Below, piece by piece: positions 24,128 to 36,392 of a stretch of 64,000 bases of DNA. This DNA comes from Dentipellis sp. KUC8613 (Eukaryota; Basidiomycota; Agaricomycetes; Russulales; Hericiaceae): contig NSJX01000008.1 of NCBI GenBank assembly GCA_002286715.1, positions 645,630-709,629 of the forward strand. Direction: 5' to 3'. Within the stretch, counting starts at the first letter, position 1. The number at the start of each line of letters is the position of its first letter. A program made the position numbers and the translations under genes. The notes under the pieces are model-generated. The model did not search any database. It was not told the DNA's origin and worked only from the letters and a program-made list of their open reading frames with translations.

Positions 24128-24135
24128 CTCTCAAC
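24128..24135. repeat. Left target-site duplication (8 bp)
   Basis: The bases ctctcaac directly precede the left inverted repeat and are repeated exactly at 25198-25205 after the right one. Confidence 0.85.
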
Positions 24136-25197
24136 TAAGGCTCCAACCATTTACTCTACAAACTCAATATACTGAGTTTATACTCTTTAGATTTACTAAC
24201 TACCTAGGCCTTGTCTTGTAAAGAGTAGTTATACAGTATAGTAAACAGTAAATGGTTCACGAGCGATCTGTTGCATGCGAGCCGACACTGTGCGGAAGGA
24301 AGGAAGTGAAATTTGCAGGGCCTTGATGCGAATTTCGTGTTTTGCGTGGTTATGAGGTAAAAAGGAATTCACCTTGAATTACTGTTGTAGTGAAAATCAC
24401 TGAGTAACATAGCGATGACAATCGGGGCTATCAGGTCCAATGAAAATCACTTGTTTCATAGTGAAACATTTCATACTAATTACAGGGAAATTTCACGTAG
24501 CATGTGCAAGTGCTCAGGCTCTCGTGCAACTTCAATCGTGCAAGACAAAAGCGACCTCGAAATTGACATGTACGCACACAGGGGGACTCGCGAACTGGGT
24601 CCGCATGCCGATGCGCGCACCTTAATGACCTCCTTGAGGTGCAAGTGCAGGTCGCTGTTGTGATCTCACATCTCGCGGCTGGTGCTGACGTACCACGGCG
24701 CGAGCACGACCGTCTTGTTCTCGATGTGCGCCTCGCTCAGGCGCACGACGAACGCGAAGCAGTCGCATGTCCCGCTGTCGACCAGCCCGCTTAGCACACG
24801 GTCACCTCAGACATCGTGGGCAGCTGTCCGTCATGAAGCGCACCACGACCCACCTCTTGAACACGCACGCGCACAATACCATTGAGCGAGACGCCTCCCG
24901 TGCTGCTCGTGTTGAGCTTGAGAGCCTCGCGCGCGACACCGCACGTGTGGCCGGGCACTACTTCGAGCCCGGCAAACAGCGGAAAGCCGACCTTGTGCAG
25001 CGGGAGCGTGCCCTTGTCCTTCTCCTCACAGCTGTCACGAAGGACTCCCCGAATTGTATGCTGAGTTTATCACCAAAGTTCAATAGGTCCATACAAACTC
25101 TGTAAACTCTCTAATTACTCTTTATATACTAACTACATATGTTTACTGTTTATGTTTATGGCTCGGAGTAAACATAAAGTAAATAGTTGGAGCCTTA
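24136..25197. mobile_element. Non-autonomous DNA transposon, hAT-like (8-bp target duplication)
   Basis: The element is 1,062 bp. Its ends are inverted: the left begins TAAGGCTCCAACCATTTACT and the reverse complement of the right end is identical except for one base at position 13. Both ends are flanked by the same 8 bases. Eight-base duplications with short terminal repeats are characteristic of the hAT superfamily. Subterminal GTTTACT-type motifs recur near both ends, and an 11-base hairpin arm of the left end (24145-24155 with 24247-24257) suggests structured termini. No transposase frame is present. The GC-rich interior (about 24660-25060) has coding-like minus-strand stretches broken by stops and frame changes, perhaps a captured or decayed gene I cannot name. 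Another superfamily with 8-bp duplications is possible. Confidence 0.8.
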
Positions 25198-25205
25198 CTC
25201 TCAAC
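25198..25205. repeat. Right target-site duplication (8 bp)
   Basis: ctctcaac follows the right inverted repeat directly and matches the left copy exactly, indicating a fairly recent insertion. Confidence 0.85.
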
Positions 25206-25480
25206 CAGAATTATAATCTGTCCCAGTAAGCAAGCATTTGTATGTTCTCACCCGACGTCGTCTCGACTTACGCGTTGCCAGGTTTTTTTTTAGCTGCGTC
25301 TTGCGTGCGCGAGAGGTCCACGCGAAATGCTGATGTCAATGAGGTACTTTTGCACGCGTTCTCAACGACGCTGCTGAGACTTGCTCATGTCGAGGTGGGT
25401 CAGTTCTGGCCTGACGGCCCTTCTGCTGACTGCCGTACTCAGCACAACCTGGATACGTAAAATCCGCGACGTCTGTCGCT

Positions 25481-25966
25481 CTATTCATCTCCCGTCAAGA
25501 CATTCCCTTCCTGCTGACAGAAGCGAATGGCGGTGGTCACTGAGGTTGCCACCTGTTGCCACTGACGCTTACTTCGTGCGTATGTCATGCCAGGTGACTG
25601 TAAACATCCATGGGCACTCTGGAGCAATTGCAGGCAGACATGGCGAAGGTCGCGTGTCGCCCTGCACCGCTTTCGGTATGCCTCCATCGTCATTCCGTGT
25701 CGGTCTTTGAACGGCTGCAAAAGCTTCCTCATCACATTCAGGTCGATGGGAATGGTCACAGAACGACCAAGATAGCTCTCATAATAACGCCATAAGGAGA
25801 TCATCAAACATACCTGGGTTAGGTCTACGAAGACAGGGTCAGACGATCCCCCAGTATTGATCAAGCCTGTTAACTCCTCTTGAGCCCTATCGCTCATCCA
25901 GCAGCTATCAAAATCCAGGTCCTCATCGATGTCCTCTTCGAGCAAGCTCCTATCTATGTATACCCT
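25481..25966 (-). CDS. Possible exon(s) of an unrecognised gene
   Basis: A minus-strand frame of about 160 codons opens after a possible intron acceptor near 25970. It reads as an acidic stretch (LLEEDIDEDLDFDSCW) followed by a helix-like region with basic clusters. It lacks an ATG, so either an upstream exon is missing or it is a remnant. An intron with a gtatgt donor after DLTQ would alter the C-terminal half. No family recognised. It lies 280 bp beyond the transposon, so it may be part of a disturbed region. Confidence 0.25.
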   Translation of the reverse strand, partial: RVYIDRSLLEEDIDEDLDFDSCWMSDRAQEELTGLINTGGSSDPVFVDLTQVCLMISLWRYYESYLGRSVTIPIDLNVMRKLLQPFKDRHGMTMEAYRKRCRATRDLRHVCLQLLQSAHGCLQSPGMTYARSKRQWQQVATSVTTAIRFCQQEGNVLTGDE

Positions 25967-26161
25967 AGGCCGCAGCTACAATGCGCTTTGATCAATCAGT
26001 CCGCCAACATCCATACATATGTAAACTCACATGCTCAGCTCTTCCGACGGGCGTCAAGGCCCAGGTCGCAATGACGACCAGCGGACATCTCTTCTCCTGT
26101 TTCCATCCATGCTTTGGCTTTATCAGCCCTCCCAGACGCATCGCAAAGCCCTCTACTTTGC

Positions 26162-27137
26162 ATGCCGGTCCTTCCCCCGTCCTCAGGCTTGGGCTTTCTC
26201 GCTGGGTTGCTGCTCGCGGCGCTAGCGCTTGCGTCGTTCATCACGGCTGTGCAGGCGCAGGTCGTCGTCACATTCGAGAACACAGATCCGCACATCACTT
26301 GGACGCCGTTCGTATGCAATGGAACGTCCGACCCCGCATCGTGCGATGGCGGTTGGTACGTACAGCGCACCCATCACCCCCGCACGATCAGTGCATCTCT
26401 ACTGAATTCCAACTGATCTCATCATCCATGCAATGCAGGACACTCCTCCCCCTCGTCGGTGCATCAAGCGGCTCCGTGACATCGACGTTTGGACCGGGCA
26501 CTTCCGACGATAACATCCTGCCCCAGCTCTTCCTGCCCCTTCGCGGCACCTCGCTCATTCTGCGCACATCGCCATCCTCCAATGCCACCGCGAACGTCAC
26601 GCTCACCGCTGCGCCATCGGGCGTCTCCATCACGACCCTCGTCGACACGTCCATCGGGAGCCTGTCTGCCGTCGATTTGCCCCCAGATGAGGACATGGTG
26701 CTGGCGGTCACGTACGTGCCAAGGACCGACGGAGCGCCCGCGAGGCTGGACATCGATTCGGTCACCGTGAGCGCGGACAACAGCAGGTAAGCACACATAT
26801 GACGCGTCGGGGGGCCTGCTTACCGCTCTTGCGCAGTGCGACGTCTCTCTCGCCTACACCGACGCCGACAACGAGCAGCCTCCCCTCGTTCGTTCTCCCT
26901 TCGTCTACAAGCACGCCGTCCGCGCGGCACGGCTCCTCGCTCGCTCAGCCCAAGGGCACGATCGTGGGCGAGACGCTCGCGGGATTCTTCGGGCTGATTT
27001 TGATCCTCGCAGGCGGGTTCGCGCTGGTGCGATGGCACAGAGCCAAGTGGAAAGGCCGCGAGTCGTTTGCGATGAGGAGGCGGGGGATTGCTGCGGGGAA
27101 GGCGCGTGCGGATCCGGATGCAGGGATGCAGGTTTGA
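26162..27137 (+). CDS. Type I membrane protein, unrecognised, Ser/Thr-rich
   Basis: Three exons (26162-26355, 26439-26786, 26837-27137) give 280 residues. A signal sequence (about residues 8-34, GFLAGLLLAALALASFITAVQA) is followed by an ectodomain of about 165 residues. This starts VVVTFENTDPHITWTPFVCNG, has two cysteines near the start and several N-x-S/T sites, and looks like a beta-sandwich. A Ser/Thr/Pro stalk follows, then a membrane helix (LAGFFGLILILAGGFALV), a basic stop-transfer segment and a short Arg/Lys-rich tail. This matches a common basidiomycete class of surface proteins of unknown function, with a beta domain, a stalk and one helix. Function not assigned. Confidence 0.75.
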
Positions 27138-27439
27138 TCATTTGGTCTAATTCGCATAGGGTCCTTCATTTCACCACTATCTTTATTGTGTTCGCTCTTT
27201 CGCTGTATCTATTCGCCTGTACTGTACTTCGCCATATTATATTATTATCGGTGTCCATACAACAGAGCGTAATTTGTGGACAACGGCTCGTTTACTCCAA
27301 CTTGAAGTCGACGCGTCGGGATACGCGCGACCCCGGCCACCGCACGGATGCACAGCACGTGTAATGGGAGGTCACGGCAACTGCAGCAGCACCGTATCCT
27401 CTCTCTACACTTCAATTCACTCGCAAGAGTCCCCCCACG

Positions 27440-28978
27440 ATGGATCCATCCATTCCGCTCGTAGTAGACAATGGAACTGGGGTGAGTTTCGTTTCGCCAG
27501 CTGCCTGAGACAAGAGCGGTGCGTTGACCCACCCGCCGTGCGCAGTTCGTGAAAGTCGGATATGCAGGCTCCAATTTCCCTGAATTTGGTGCGTCCGTAC
27601 TTCACATGTACCTACGCTATGGGTGGTGCTGACTTGGCGTGTGTGTGTAATGTAGTGTTTCCCTCTATCATCGGTCGCCCGATCCTGCGTGCGGAGGAGC
27701 GCGTCGGCGACGCCGTGATCAAAGACATCATGGTGGGCGACGAGGCGGCGGAGCTGCGCAACTACCTGCAGGTGACCCAGCCGATGGAGCACGGTATCAT
27801 CCGCAACTGGGAGGACATGCGGCACCTGTGGGACTACACGTTCTACGAGAAGCTGCGCATCGATCCTGCGGGGAAGAAGGTGCTCCTCACCGAGCCGCCG
27901 ATGAACCCGAAGCACAATCGCCAGCAGATGTGCCAGGTCATGTTTGAGGAGTATGGGTTCCAGGGCGTGTATGTTGCGATTCAGGCGGTGTTGACGTTGT
28001 ATGCGCAAGGTGTGTACTGAACCCTGCTTGTGATTACCGCTGATCATATAACATCTATGTGTCCCAATATATAGGGTTGACGACTGGCGTTGTTGTGGAC
28101 TCTGGAGACGGTGTCACCCATATTGTGCCTGTGTACGACGGCTTCGCTCTCCCCCACCTCACCGGACGACTCGATATTGCTGGACGAGACGTTACGCGCT
28201 ACCTGATTAAGCTGCTGCTCATGCGGGGATACGCCTTCAACCGAACAGCCGACTTTGAGACGATCCGAGAGATGAAGGAGAAGCTCTGCTATGTCAGGTA
28301 TGCTGTGACTTGACTCTGCGCTCCTTAAATACGTATTGAGACTGCTGCAGCTACGACCTCGACATGGACACGAGGTTAGCTGAAGAAACCACCACCCTTG
28401 TCGAGAACTATACCGTACGCACACGCATCCTATTCGCTAACCATGCAGCCACCGCTCATGCCTCTCATCCAGCTCCCCGACGGCCGCACGATCCGCGTCG
28501 GCTCCGAGCGCTTCGAGGCGCCAGAATGCATGTTCCAGCCGCACCTGGTCGACATCGAGCAGCCCGGCGTCGCGGAGATGCTCTTCCAGACGATCCAGTC
28601 CGCCGCCGTCGACGTCCGCACGGAGCTCTACAAGCACATCGTGCTGTCCGGCGGCTCCAGCATGTATCCCGGGCTCCCCAGCCGCCTCGAGAAGGAGATG
28701 AAGCAGCTGCACCTCACGCGCGTGCTGAATGGCGACCCGACCCGACTGAACGTACGTCCCTCTAATAAGGGTTCATGCGAGTCCTGAGCTGACGGTGTGG
28801 ACTGCAGAAATTCAAGATCCGCATCGAGGACCCGCCGCGCCGGAAGCACATGGTCTTCCTGGGCGGCGCCGTGCTCGCCGACATCATGAAGGGGCGCGAG
28901 GAGTTCTGGATAACGCGCGAGGAGTGGTACGAGCAGGGCGTGCGGTCGCTCGACAAGCTCGGCCGCGGGGAGAACTAA
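27440..28978 (+). CDS. ARP2: Actin-related protein 2 (Arp2/3 complex)
   Basis: Seven exons (27440-27481, 27546-27588, 27656-28009, 28075-28297, 28351-28414, 28473-28751, 28808-28978) give 391 residues, the usual Arp2 length. The start [20 protein letters not shown] carries the actin phosphate-1 loop. Next come [10 protein letters not shown], the Arp2 block [15 protein letters not shown] and [32 protein letters not shown] is the phosphate-2 loop, and [13 protein letters not shown] belongs to the nucleotide-binding site. The C-terminal part has [25 protein letters not shown]. Arp2 with Arp3 forms the pseudo-dimer from which the Arp2/3 complex nucleates branched actin filaments for endocytic patches and tip growth. 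No deviation from the family is seen. Confidence 0.95.
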
Positions 28979-29178
28979 AGAGTACGGCACACGCGTCATG
29001 AGGCGGGGCCGGTGTACGAGACGACTTGTAAAATTGTGAATAATACAGTACCCTGGATCGTACGGACGGATGCAGGTGAAGGACAGGAAAGATCGTATCT
29101 CTGTATGCAAGATTGAACCAAGATGTGTGTCCCTTTCAAGCCCCAGAAATGGTGTCTACAGTTAAATGCTACAGTAGG

Positions 29179-30551
29179 CTATCGGACCCAGAAATCTTCC
29201 CACTCCTGCAGCGTCCGCATCTCGACCAGCCCCTCGCCCCGGATAATATCCTGTGACTGGATCAGGCGCAGCTCGCGCCCGCGCATCCGCCGGATACGAC
29301 GCTCCGGGTCTTCAGCGTCGCGCTCGTCGTCGGTCCCAAGACGTTCGTCTGGAGGTAGCGAGAGCGCGTGTATGTGCGTGCGTTGGAGGATCGCGTGGGT
29401 CTTGGTGAGCGCCAGTGAGACCGCGTCGGCGAGCCCGGTGGTGTTTTCTATGCTACCGTTCACAGAGGAGACGGATGAAGACGGCAGGGTCGGAGGGTTG
29501 AAGTGTGCCAGGGTGAATGCGGAGAAGAGGTCGCCCACGCCGGAGAAGTACCCTGGTATGAGGGGCACGCAGCCCGCGTGGACGACGGAGGGGCTGGGGA
29601 GGTTTTGGGCCCGGGAAGAGGCGATACAGAGCAGGAAGCCGGACGCTTCGACTTCTTCTACGGTGTCGTGCGGTCGGATGTTCTCGGGCAGGAGGTCGAA
29701 CAGCCAGGATTTGAGGGGTATAGAGCTGATGACGACGTTTGGGACGGAGTGCGTTTCGTGCAGCGTTTCTAGAGCTTTTTGCAGTGACGTTCGGTCGGTG
29801 ATTTTCGTATGCGTAAGGATTCTGCAGGTCAATAAATCAGGAATGGGCATGGGTGTCAAGTTGGGCGCTCTTACTCTACTTCGAACCAGTTGGGAGTAAT
29901 CACGGTCGCCCAGGGTAGCAAGGACCGGTATATTGGGACTACGTCGGGGGCGACATACATCTTGCCCGAGTCTCCAATCACGGCTTCAAGGCATGGCTAG
30001 GGTTAGCATTTGAAGAAAGAATCAGACGCGTGATATACTAACGATCTAGAAGATAGATCAGTTCTGAGTTCTGTTCATGGAGTCTTTTAGCTAGCTCCGC
30101 AACCGCTGTTAGGGCTTCTGCCCCTGGAATATAGCCTAGACGAAACAAGATGTTGAGTTGACATTGCCATGGGCCGGGATGACGACAAACCTGTGAGAAG
30201 TCGCGACGGTCGGAGAAATCCGTTCTCCTCCATTGCAGTGAAGAGGGACCTCAGGTCCGCTGCATTTGCTCGTGTGCCGCCGAAACGGCCATACCCTACG
30301 GAGGCATTAGTCTATATACGAATCAAAAGCTTACTGTGCGTACCGGAATGATTTGAGAAGTTGACGGTATTGACCACCTTGCAGCGAACGATTTAGATGG
30401 GTGTCGTACTGTGATCAAGGGGAAAGTGAGGCCGTACGTCGACATCAAATCCTAGGACCTGCAGCGGGAAGACGGCGGCCTTTCCTCCGACGTAGCCAAA
30501 CGAGACGTGCGACTGCACGCTGAGCACCCGTCCTAAGTCTTGCTCTGCCAT
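29179..30551 (-). CDS. Pyridoxal kinase
   Basis: Read right to left in about six exons, roughly 355 residues. The opening [20 protein letters not shown] and then [18 protein letters not shown] match the pyridoxal kinase N terminus. A 34-base exon supplies [10 protein letters not shown], followed by YGRFGGTR. Further motifs are the LLTGYIPG substrate region, [17 protein letters not shown] (phosphate/ATP region), [12 protein letters not shown] and, near the C terminus, GVGDLFSAF, the anion-hole G-x-G-D motif with the catalytic aspartate. The cytosolic enzyme phosphorylates pyridoxal, pyridoxine and pyridoxamine with ATP. It is a ribokinase-superfamily member, related to yeast Bud16. A Glu/Arg-rich insertion near the C terminus is longer than in bacterial enzymes. 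Confidence 0.93.
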
Positions 30552-30798
30552 GGCCAGCAGTCCACACGTTCAAGCACAGAAAATAGAATGATTTCCTGAC
30601 TCATAACAGCGAAAGGTAATGAGCACGGCAGGGCTCCCGAAAAGGCAGGAGGGGGTAACGTGATTTTGTTTGCACGGTATTTACGTGTCAGGGCCCTCGT
30701 GACTGCGGCGAGTGGCGTCACTGGTCCGACTCGTGCAACGCGCCTGCCGCCTCATTTCTTTTGGGGATTCTTCTTCTTTCTGCCCATCCCGAACGCTC

Positions 30799-33700
30799 AT
30801 GTCGGACGGCACGACGTGCGTGGCCTATATTTTGCTTGTGCGCATTGGCGATACTGACCAGATTACCTTCAGCCTGCGGCAGTCATGGTATAACGCGCTC
30901 AATGATGCGCAATCCAGTTTCAGACATCTCCTTACATCGGCATCTTCTCAAGACTGGAAACGTGTTCCCGTAGCAAGCGACAGCGCATCGACCCTCTCTA
31001 AGGGCAATGCTCGCTCCTCCGTGCCGGACGTTTCTGATGTCGTTATCCACCGCAAGACTAGGAAATCGGGGGACACCGTTTACCGCGTTATCCTCGATGT
31101 CCCCACCGGCGACGAACCCATCTCACTGGACGCGTGGAAGTCCGTTCTTACGACCCCTGAGCTGCGGAAGGAGTGGGATCCGGCCGTGGAGAGCGCCGCA
31201 CTAGTCGAGATGTTCGACCCCACCACACGCGTATCGAAGACCAAATTTACTCTCGGATGGCCCGCCAAGTAAGCATTGCCCCGCGTTTGCTGCTGCAGCT
31301 GACCCCGTTTCAGCCCTAGGGACGCCGTCACAATATCTCGAACCTTTAATGATGCAACTACTGTAATAGATATATCCACGTCTCTTCCACGTTCTCCTGA
31401 TGAACCGGCATATCTCAGACCTAGCCCACCCTACGTGCGCTCTAATGTTAAACGTAAGCTCGCCTCGAGAGCACTCACGTCGACGATACTCACGCACATG
31501 TATCAGTCTTCTCTTGGTGTATCCAGCATATACCATCCCTACCGTCCGCCAATCCACCATCTGCCCAGGAGGACGACCAGCCGTCGAGGAAGCTGAACCC
31601 CGGACGGCTGCGTATCACATGCTTCTGGCAGCACGATCTCAGGGCAATATGGAACTTCGGCTCGACGTCCGGTTTCTCACAACAGCTAGCTTCGATGGTG
31701 CTGGGTCTGTTCAAGACGGTCGTGAAGCGTGGCTCTCGCGTACCTGTCTTGACAGGTTATGGAAACGGCGTCTCCATTGAACGCTTGCGCTTTGACATAA
31801 ACCGGGAAGCCCTCACCCTGGATTATGCCATCATTCCTGAGGACGACGATCACGAAAGCCGGGTTGCGGAGAACCCCAGTCTCGATGAGCTGCACGCCAT
31901 TCGTGAACACAGGCGACTTACGAGGACCGTCGAGTTCAGTATACCTGCCGCTCAAGGCTGGGACATTCAGGTGTCCACTAAGGCGTCGTCCGAGGAGGTT
32001 GCGAAGCTCCCGTGGTCTGCGAGAGCCATCCGAACCAGCCCTGAATCATCCTCGGACACCGCAGACGACCGTGACGATGTGCTTCTACGCGTCAACCATA
32101 GCCCACTTATCGACGATCACTCTATTTTGAAAGTCTGCGTCGTCATCGAGCGCTCCGGCCCTTCCAGCGGACTCCGACTGAACGGCATACCACAGGCCAT
32201 CGAGGCGATTGAGGAGCGGTCGCCGTCTTCATATTTCATGTCTCAGCAGATGCAGCAGGATGCGACTAGCACTGCGGACACTAGTTTCCGCACGGCTTCC
32301 TCCGCAGCCACTGCAGTGAGCACCCTCTCGAGCGGTTCGAAAACTCCCTTGCGCCCCGAACTCTTCCGTACGCAGACTGAGCGCTCGGCGGCGGCGGAGA
32401 AGAACATCCTAAGTCGGGTACGGCGGAATTACATCTATTTCTCATCACTACTGCAGGAGCCTGAAGCCAAGTGGAAGAGGAGTAAGTCTGTCGGTATACA
32501 GGACTATTTCTTGTGCTTACCCTCGTCTGTGCAGCTACCGAGGCACGGGGTGTTTCTATCACACAATTGGATTCTATCGACCCTACACTTGTTGTGTATC
32601 GAGCTGAAGCGACCTTCGTTGGCGTAGGCCTCTGGGATCTGTATGCCGCCATTACATCACCTGGCACAAGACAGTATTGGGATAAACAACATGAAGATGC
32701 AGTCCTTCTCGAGGACGTCAACGAACTGACTGAGCTGTGGCATATAAAGTCCAAACCAACATGGCCCGCGAAGTGAGTTCTTATGCTCTGTCCTGCATAT
32801 TGTGCATACTTACCAGGCTATAGTGCCCGTGATTCCGTCCTTCTCAAGACTGTCTACAAGTCACCGTCCACCATCCATGTCTTTTCATTTTCTGCCGACG
32901 ACCCAAACCTGTTCCCCAATATCCCACCCGTCGACGCAAGTACGATCCGAACACAAGTCGATCTCCAAGGCTTTTCTATCGAGGCGCTCTCTCCGACCAC
33001 GACCCTTCTTACTCTCCTGGAACAGTCTGACCCCAAGGGCTGGGCCACCAAGTCATCTATCATCCCGCAACAGATGATTGTTGCTCTCGCGGGCATAGGT
33101 GAATTCGCCATAAAGTACGGCGGACCACCAACTGCGACCAGGCTCGCTGGAGCGAGGGCTAGGACCATGAACTACGACCACGAACGGGGAGTATTCCGCA
33201 TGGAATATGAAGTGTCTGCTAGCCGGCGCTCCGGCAATGGAGATCAAACTACGTCTGCATCTCAAGAAGGCGACGCCGAGTCGGCTTCCAATCCCGTAGT
33301 CGAGTGCGAGCTGCGGTGCGACATCGACACATGGGCCACTTCATTGGACATCGTCGTCGATCCACCACCACAATCGATAACATGCCTTCGACGCCATCGC
33401 TTATCGTCAGGCGGGGGCGGACTGTGGCTTACTCTCACTCACGACGCCGTTCTAGCGGGCGACGAGCGTCTGCAGGTCATCGTTCGGAAAGGCCCCGGGC
33501 GCGAGCGAGGTATCGTGATGGTCAATGGCTCCAAAGTTGCCGTCGACGTGGAAGACCTTCCCGAACACGAGCTCAAGTCGCTTTCGAAACAGAAGCGCGT
33601 GAAGCCGGCCCGCATCCCGCTCGACCAGCCACCAGTGGTAGGTGTCATCCGCCGCCGCAAGGCCGAGTGGAATGGCGAGGGAGAGAACGGGTCCTCCTCA

Positions 33701-36392
33701 GACTCTTCGGAGAAGCCGCCCTCTCCTACAGTGTCCGAAGGGAGAGTCTCGCCGATCAAGACGTCATCCATATGGGGCGCGTTCACACCCAAGTTCTCGA
33801 GCCCGCTCAGCAGATATTTCACCTTTGCGGTGGAGCAGGCGACGAGCACGACGGAGCAGGCCGTGGCTGCTTTGACTCCCACCTCTGGGGACGGCGCTGC
33901 CCCGAGCGCGAGCAAGCCACCTATGCAACATGCGCTTGAAGCACTCTCCTATGTGCAAAGCCTATACGCTATCCCAATATCTGATGCCTGGGCCCTCGTC
34001 AGCACGAAGGGCTTCCCTATCTACCGCAAACTTGAGCCGCGCATCTCATCCTCCATCCCTGTCCACCGCGCAGAGAAAGTCATCGAAGGCATTTCGGCAG
34101 AGGAGATCGCTGCCGTCATCTCGAGTTACGACTGCCGCAAGCGCTGGGATGACTGCTTCGACAGCGCACACGTGCTCGAGGCGTTCGGCGGCGAGAACCG
34201 CACCGCGTTCGTCGTCAACAAAGGCGGGTTCCCCTTCCGCGACCGCGGGTTCTACCTTGCGTCTGTGCAGGCGCGAGGCCAGCGCGCGCGGAACGACGCG
34301 GACTCGCCGACGTCGGGCGAGGGCCACTCCCCCATATTCATCGTGTCTGCGTCGTTCAACCCGGCGTCCATTTCGCAGTTTGCGACGGAGAAGTACAATT
34401 CGTATGGGCTGCCGATCGGACGCATGTTCGTGGATGCGTGGGTCCTTGAGACGCTCGATCCATACACTCCGGAGAACTACGCCATCCCTTCTACGCGCTG
34501 CACTCGCGTGGTCGCTGCCGATTACGCCGGCTCGGTCCCCGTTGCCGTAAATTCGCTCAACAACACCGCGCTCGCGAAGACCATTCTTGCTGTCGAGACC
34601 TACGTCAAGGGCATTTCGCCGCTCCCGCTGACGCGATTGCCCACGTGCGGCCTGCTGCTCGTCGACAAGCGTTCTGACGACAGGCAGGAGTCGAGCGCGT
34701 GGGCGCTGAAGAAGAAGGATGCGAATCGCACGCTGGTTCAGACTCAGTATTTCCCGGACGAGCAGGTGTATCGCAGTACGATGCTCCTCAGCTTTCCGCC
34801 GCCAGTTTCCCCGGCCGCCAGCCCCGTGGCCGAGCAGACGACTCCCAAGGCCGGCGTTCCGGAATCCGTGTCGACGGATTCTGTGTCGTCAGAACCTAGG
34901 CAATCAAGAGGACACAGTCTGTCCGTGTCGTCGGTCTCTTCCCCGAGGCATCGCCGAGTCTCTTCCTCGACTGTGCGCGCGCGCTCGCCATCCAGCGAGA
35001 CGGCGCTGCGGGTCTCGTCGTCTGCGTTCACGCTCAAGGGCGAGGTGCGCCAGCACACGGATCTCCTGGCTGCGGAAATTATCGTCGACTCGAAGCTCTA
35101 TCCTGATGGCTACGAGGTGCAGCTCAGATCGCGTATTCAGAGTGGTAGCACGGCCATCCCGCTGCTCGCGCCTGGCGGCAAGCTGCCAGACGAGAGCGTG
35201 CTGCCTTTGACATACACCGTGCACACGCTGCCTTCCTCTCCCCTTCATTCCTCCAGTCTGACTTCCGACAGCCCCTCGCGACATCTGTTGCGCTTCATGT
35301 TGCCCACCGCGCAGCAGCAGATCTCGACACTGCAGGATCCTCTGACGGGCGAGACGCGGGGGCCGCGGCCCAAGCCGCAGTGGCTCGTCGACCTGCAGGA
35401 GAAGGGCGCCGTGCTCGACGTGGAGGTGCGGCCTGCAGGCAAGATCCTGGCGACGCGGAAGAGCAAGTCCGCAGTGACGATCGACGGGAATGCCGTGAAG
35501 GTCGAGAGCGAGAAGGAGTCGCTGACGAGCCTCGGCCGCGACGAGCTGCAGGAGGACAGGGTGGCGTGGATGACCACCCTGACACGGTTCGTGCATGTTC
35601 CGCAGTTTGCATCTCACCCGCCTGATATGTTCGCTGCAGGCTCTCGAGCGACAACGAGGACCTGCCAAAGGAGCTGGAGGTGCCAATTGCGGTGGCCGAG
35701 CACCTGCTTGATCCGTCGGTCACGAGCGAGGAGAGCGCGGCGAGCCAAGAATCGAAGGAGGCAGAAGATGGGAGCGTGTCCTCAGGAAGCAGCCAGGCAC
35801 CGTCCGTGTCGGTGCGTATCTCTCCCCCGCAGCCAATACAGGCGTTATCAGACTTCAATCTGACCATCGATGTGCACTCGCGTGCGTCACGCAGCACCCG
35901 CCTGAGAGCAGCACTCTCGCGGACGTTGTGCCGCCGACACCCGCGACCGGCGGATTCCTCGGCTTCCTCAATGCGTATCCGATTGCGAGCCCGCTTCTGC
36001 GGTTCACGTCCGCGTCGGGAGCGACGTCGCCTGCATCAAGCACGGCGCAATCGCCGGCGGCCACGTCAGAGGCGGCGTCTGCGCTGACGCGGGCCTCGGG
36101 GAATCGGAGTCGCAGGGAAGCCCGGCTCGGACGCGGCGCGTCGGTGCTGACGCTGGGGAAGCCGCACGCGTCGTACCCGCTCTCGACGGTGATAGTCGTC
36201 GCGCTCATCGCGTTTCTGATCGGGTCGCTGCTGCGCTCGTTGATCTCGCCGGCGGATTTTATCTATGTGGTGACGGATCTGAAGGAGGCAGAGGAGGTGG
36301 TGGCGGGGTGGCGCGAGATCAAGCGGCTGCTGGAGGTGAAATACATTGTGGGCGGGTGGGATTTTCAGATTGCAGTTGTACGGCGACACTAG
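30799..36392 (+). CDS. Large membrane-anchored protein with three START-like lipid-binding modules
   Basis: Eight exons (30799-30815, 30873-31268, 31314-31453, 31507-32481, 32535-32772, 32824-35586, 35640-35811, 35895-36392) give 1,732 residues. Three regions share the START pattern. Near residues 75-180: VYRVILDVPTG, then WKSVLTTPELRKEWDPAVESAALVE. In the middle: DLYAAITSPGTRQYWDKQHEDAVLLE followed by ARDSVLLKTV. The third is the best preserved: IAAVISSYDCRKRWDDCFDSAHVLEAF, then GFPFRDRGFYLAS and TRCTRVVAADYAGSVPV. START folds bind a lipid or sterol in a hydrophobic cavity. A hydrophobic helix near the C terminus (TVIVVALIAFLIGSLL) is followed by about 55 residues, suggesting anchoring to an organelle membrane, perhaps at a contact site. 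Linkers are Ser/Pro-rich. Ligand and location are not determined. Confidence 0.75.

Noticed and set aside
24145..24257. Smaller MITE nested at the left end of the transposon
   Set aside because: The 11-base arms are perfect, but no target duplication flanks them, so they are better read as a subterminal hairpin of the larger element.
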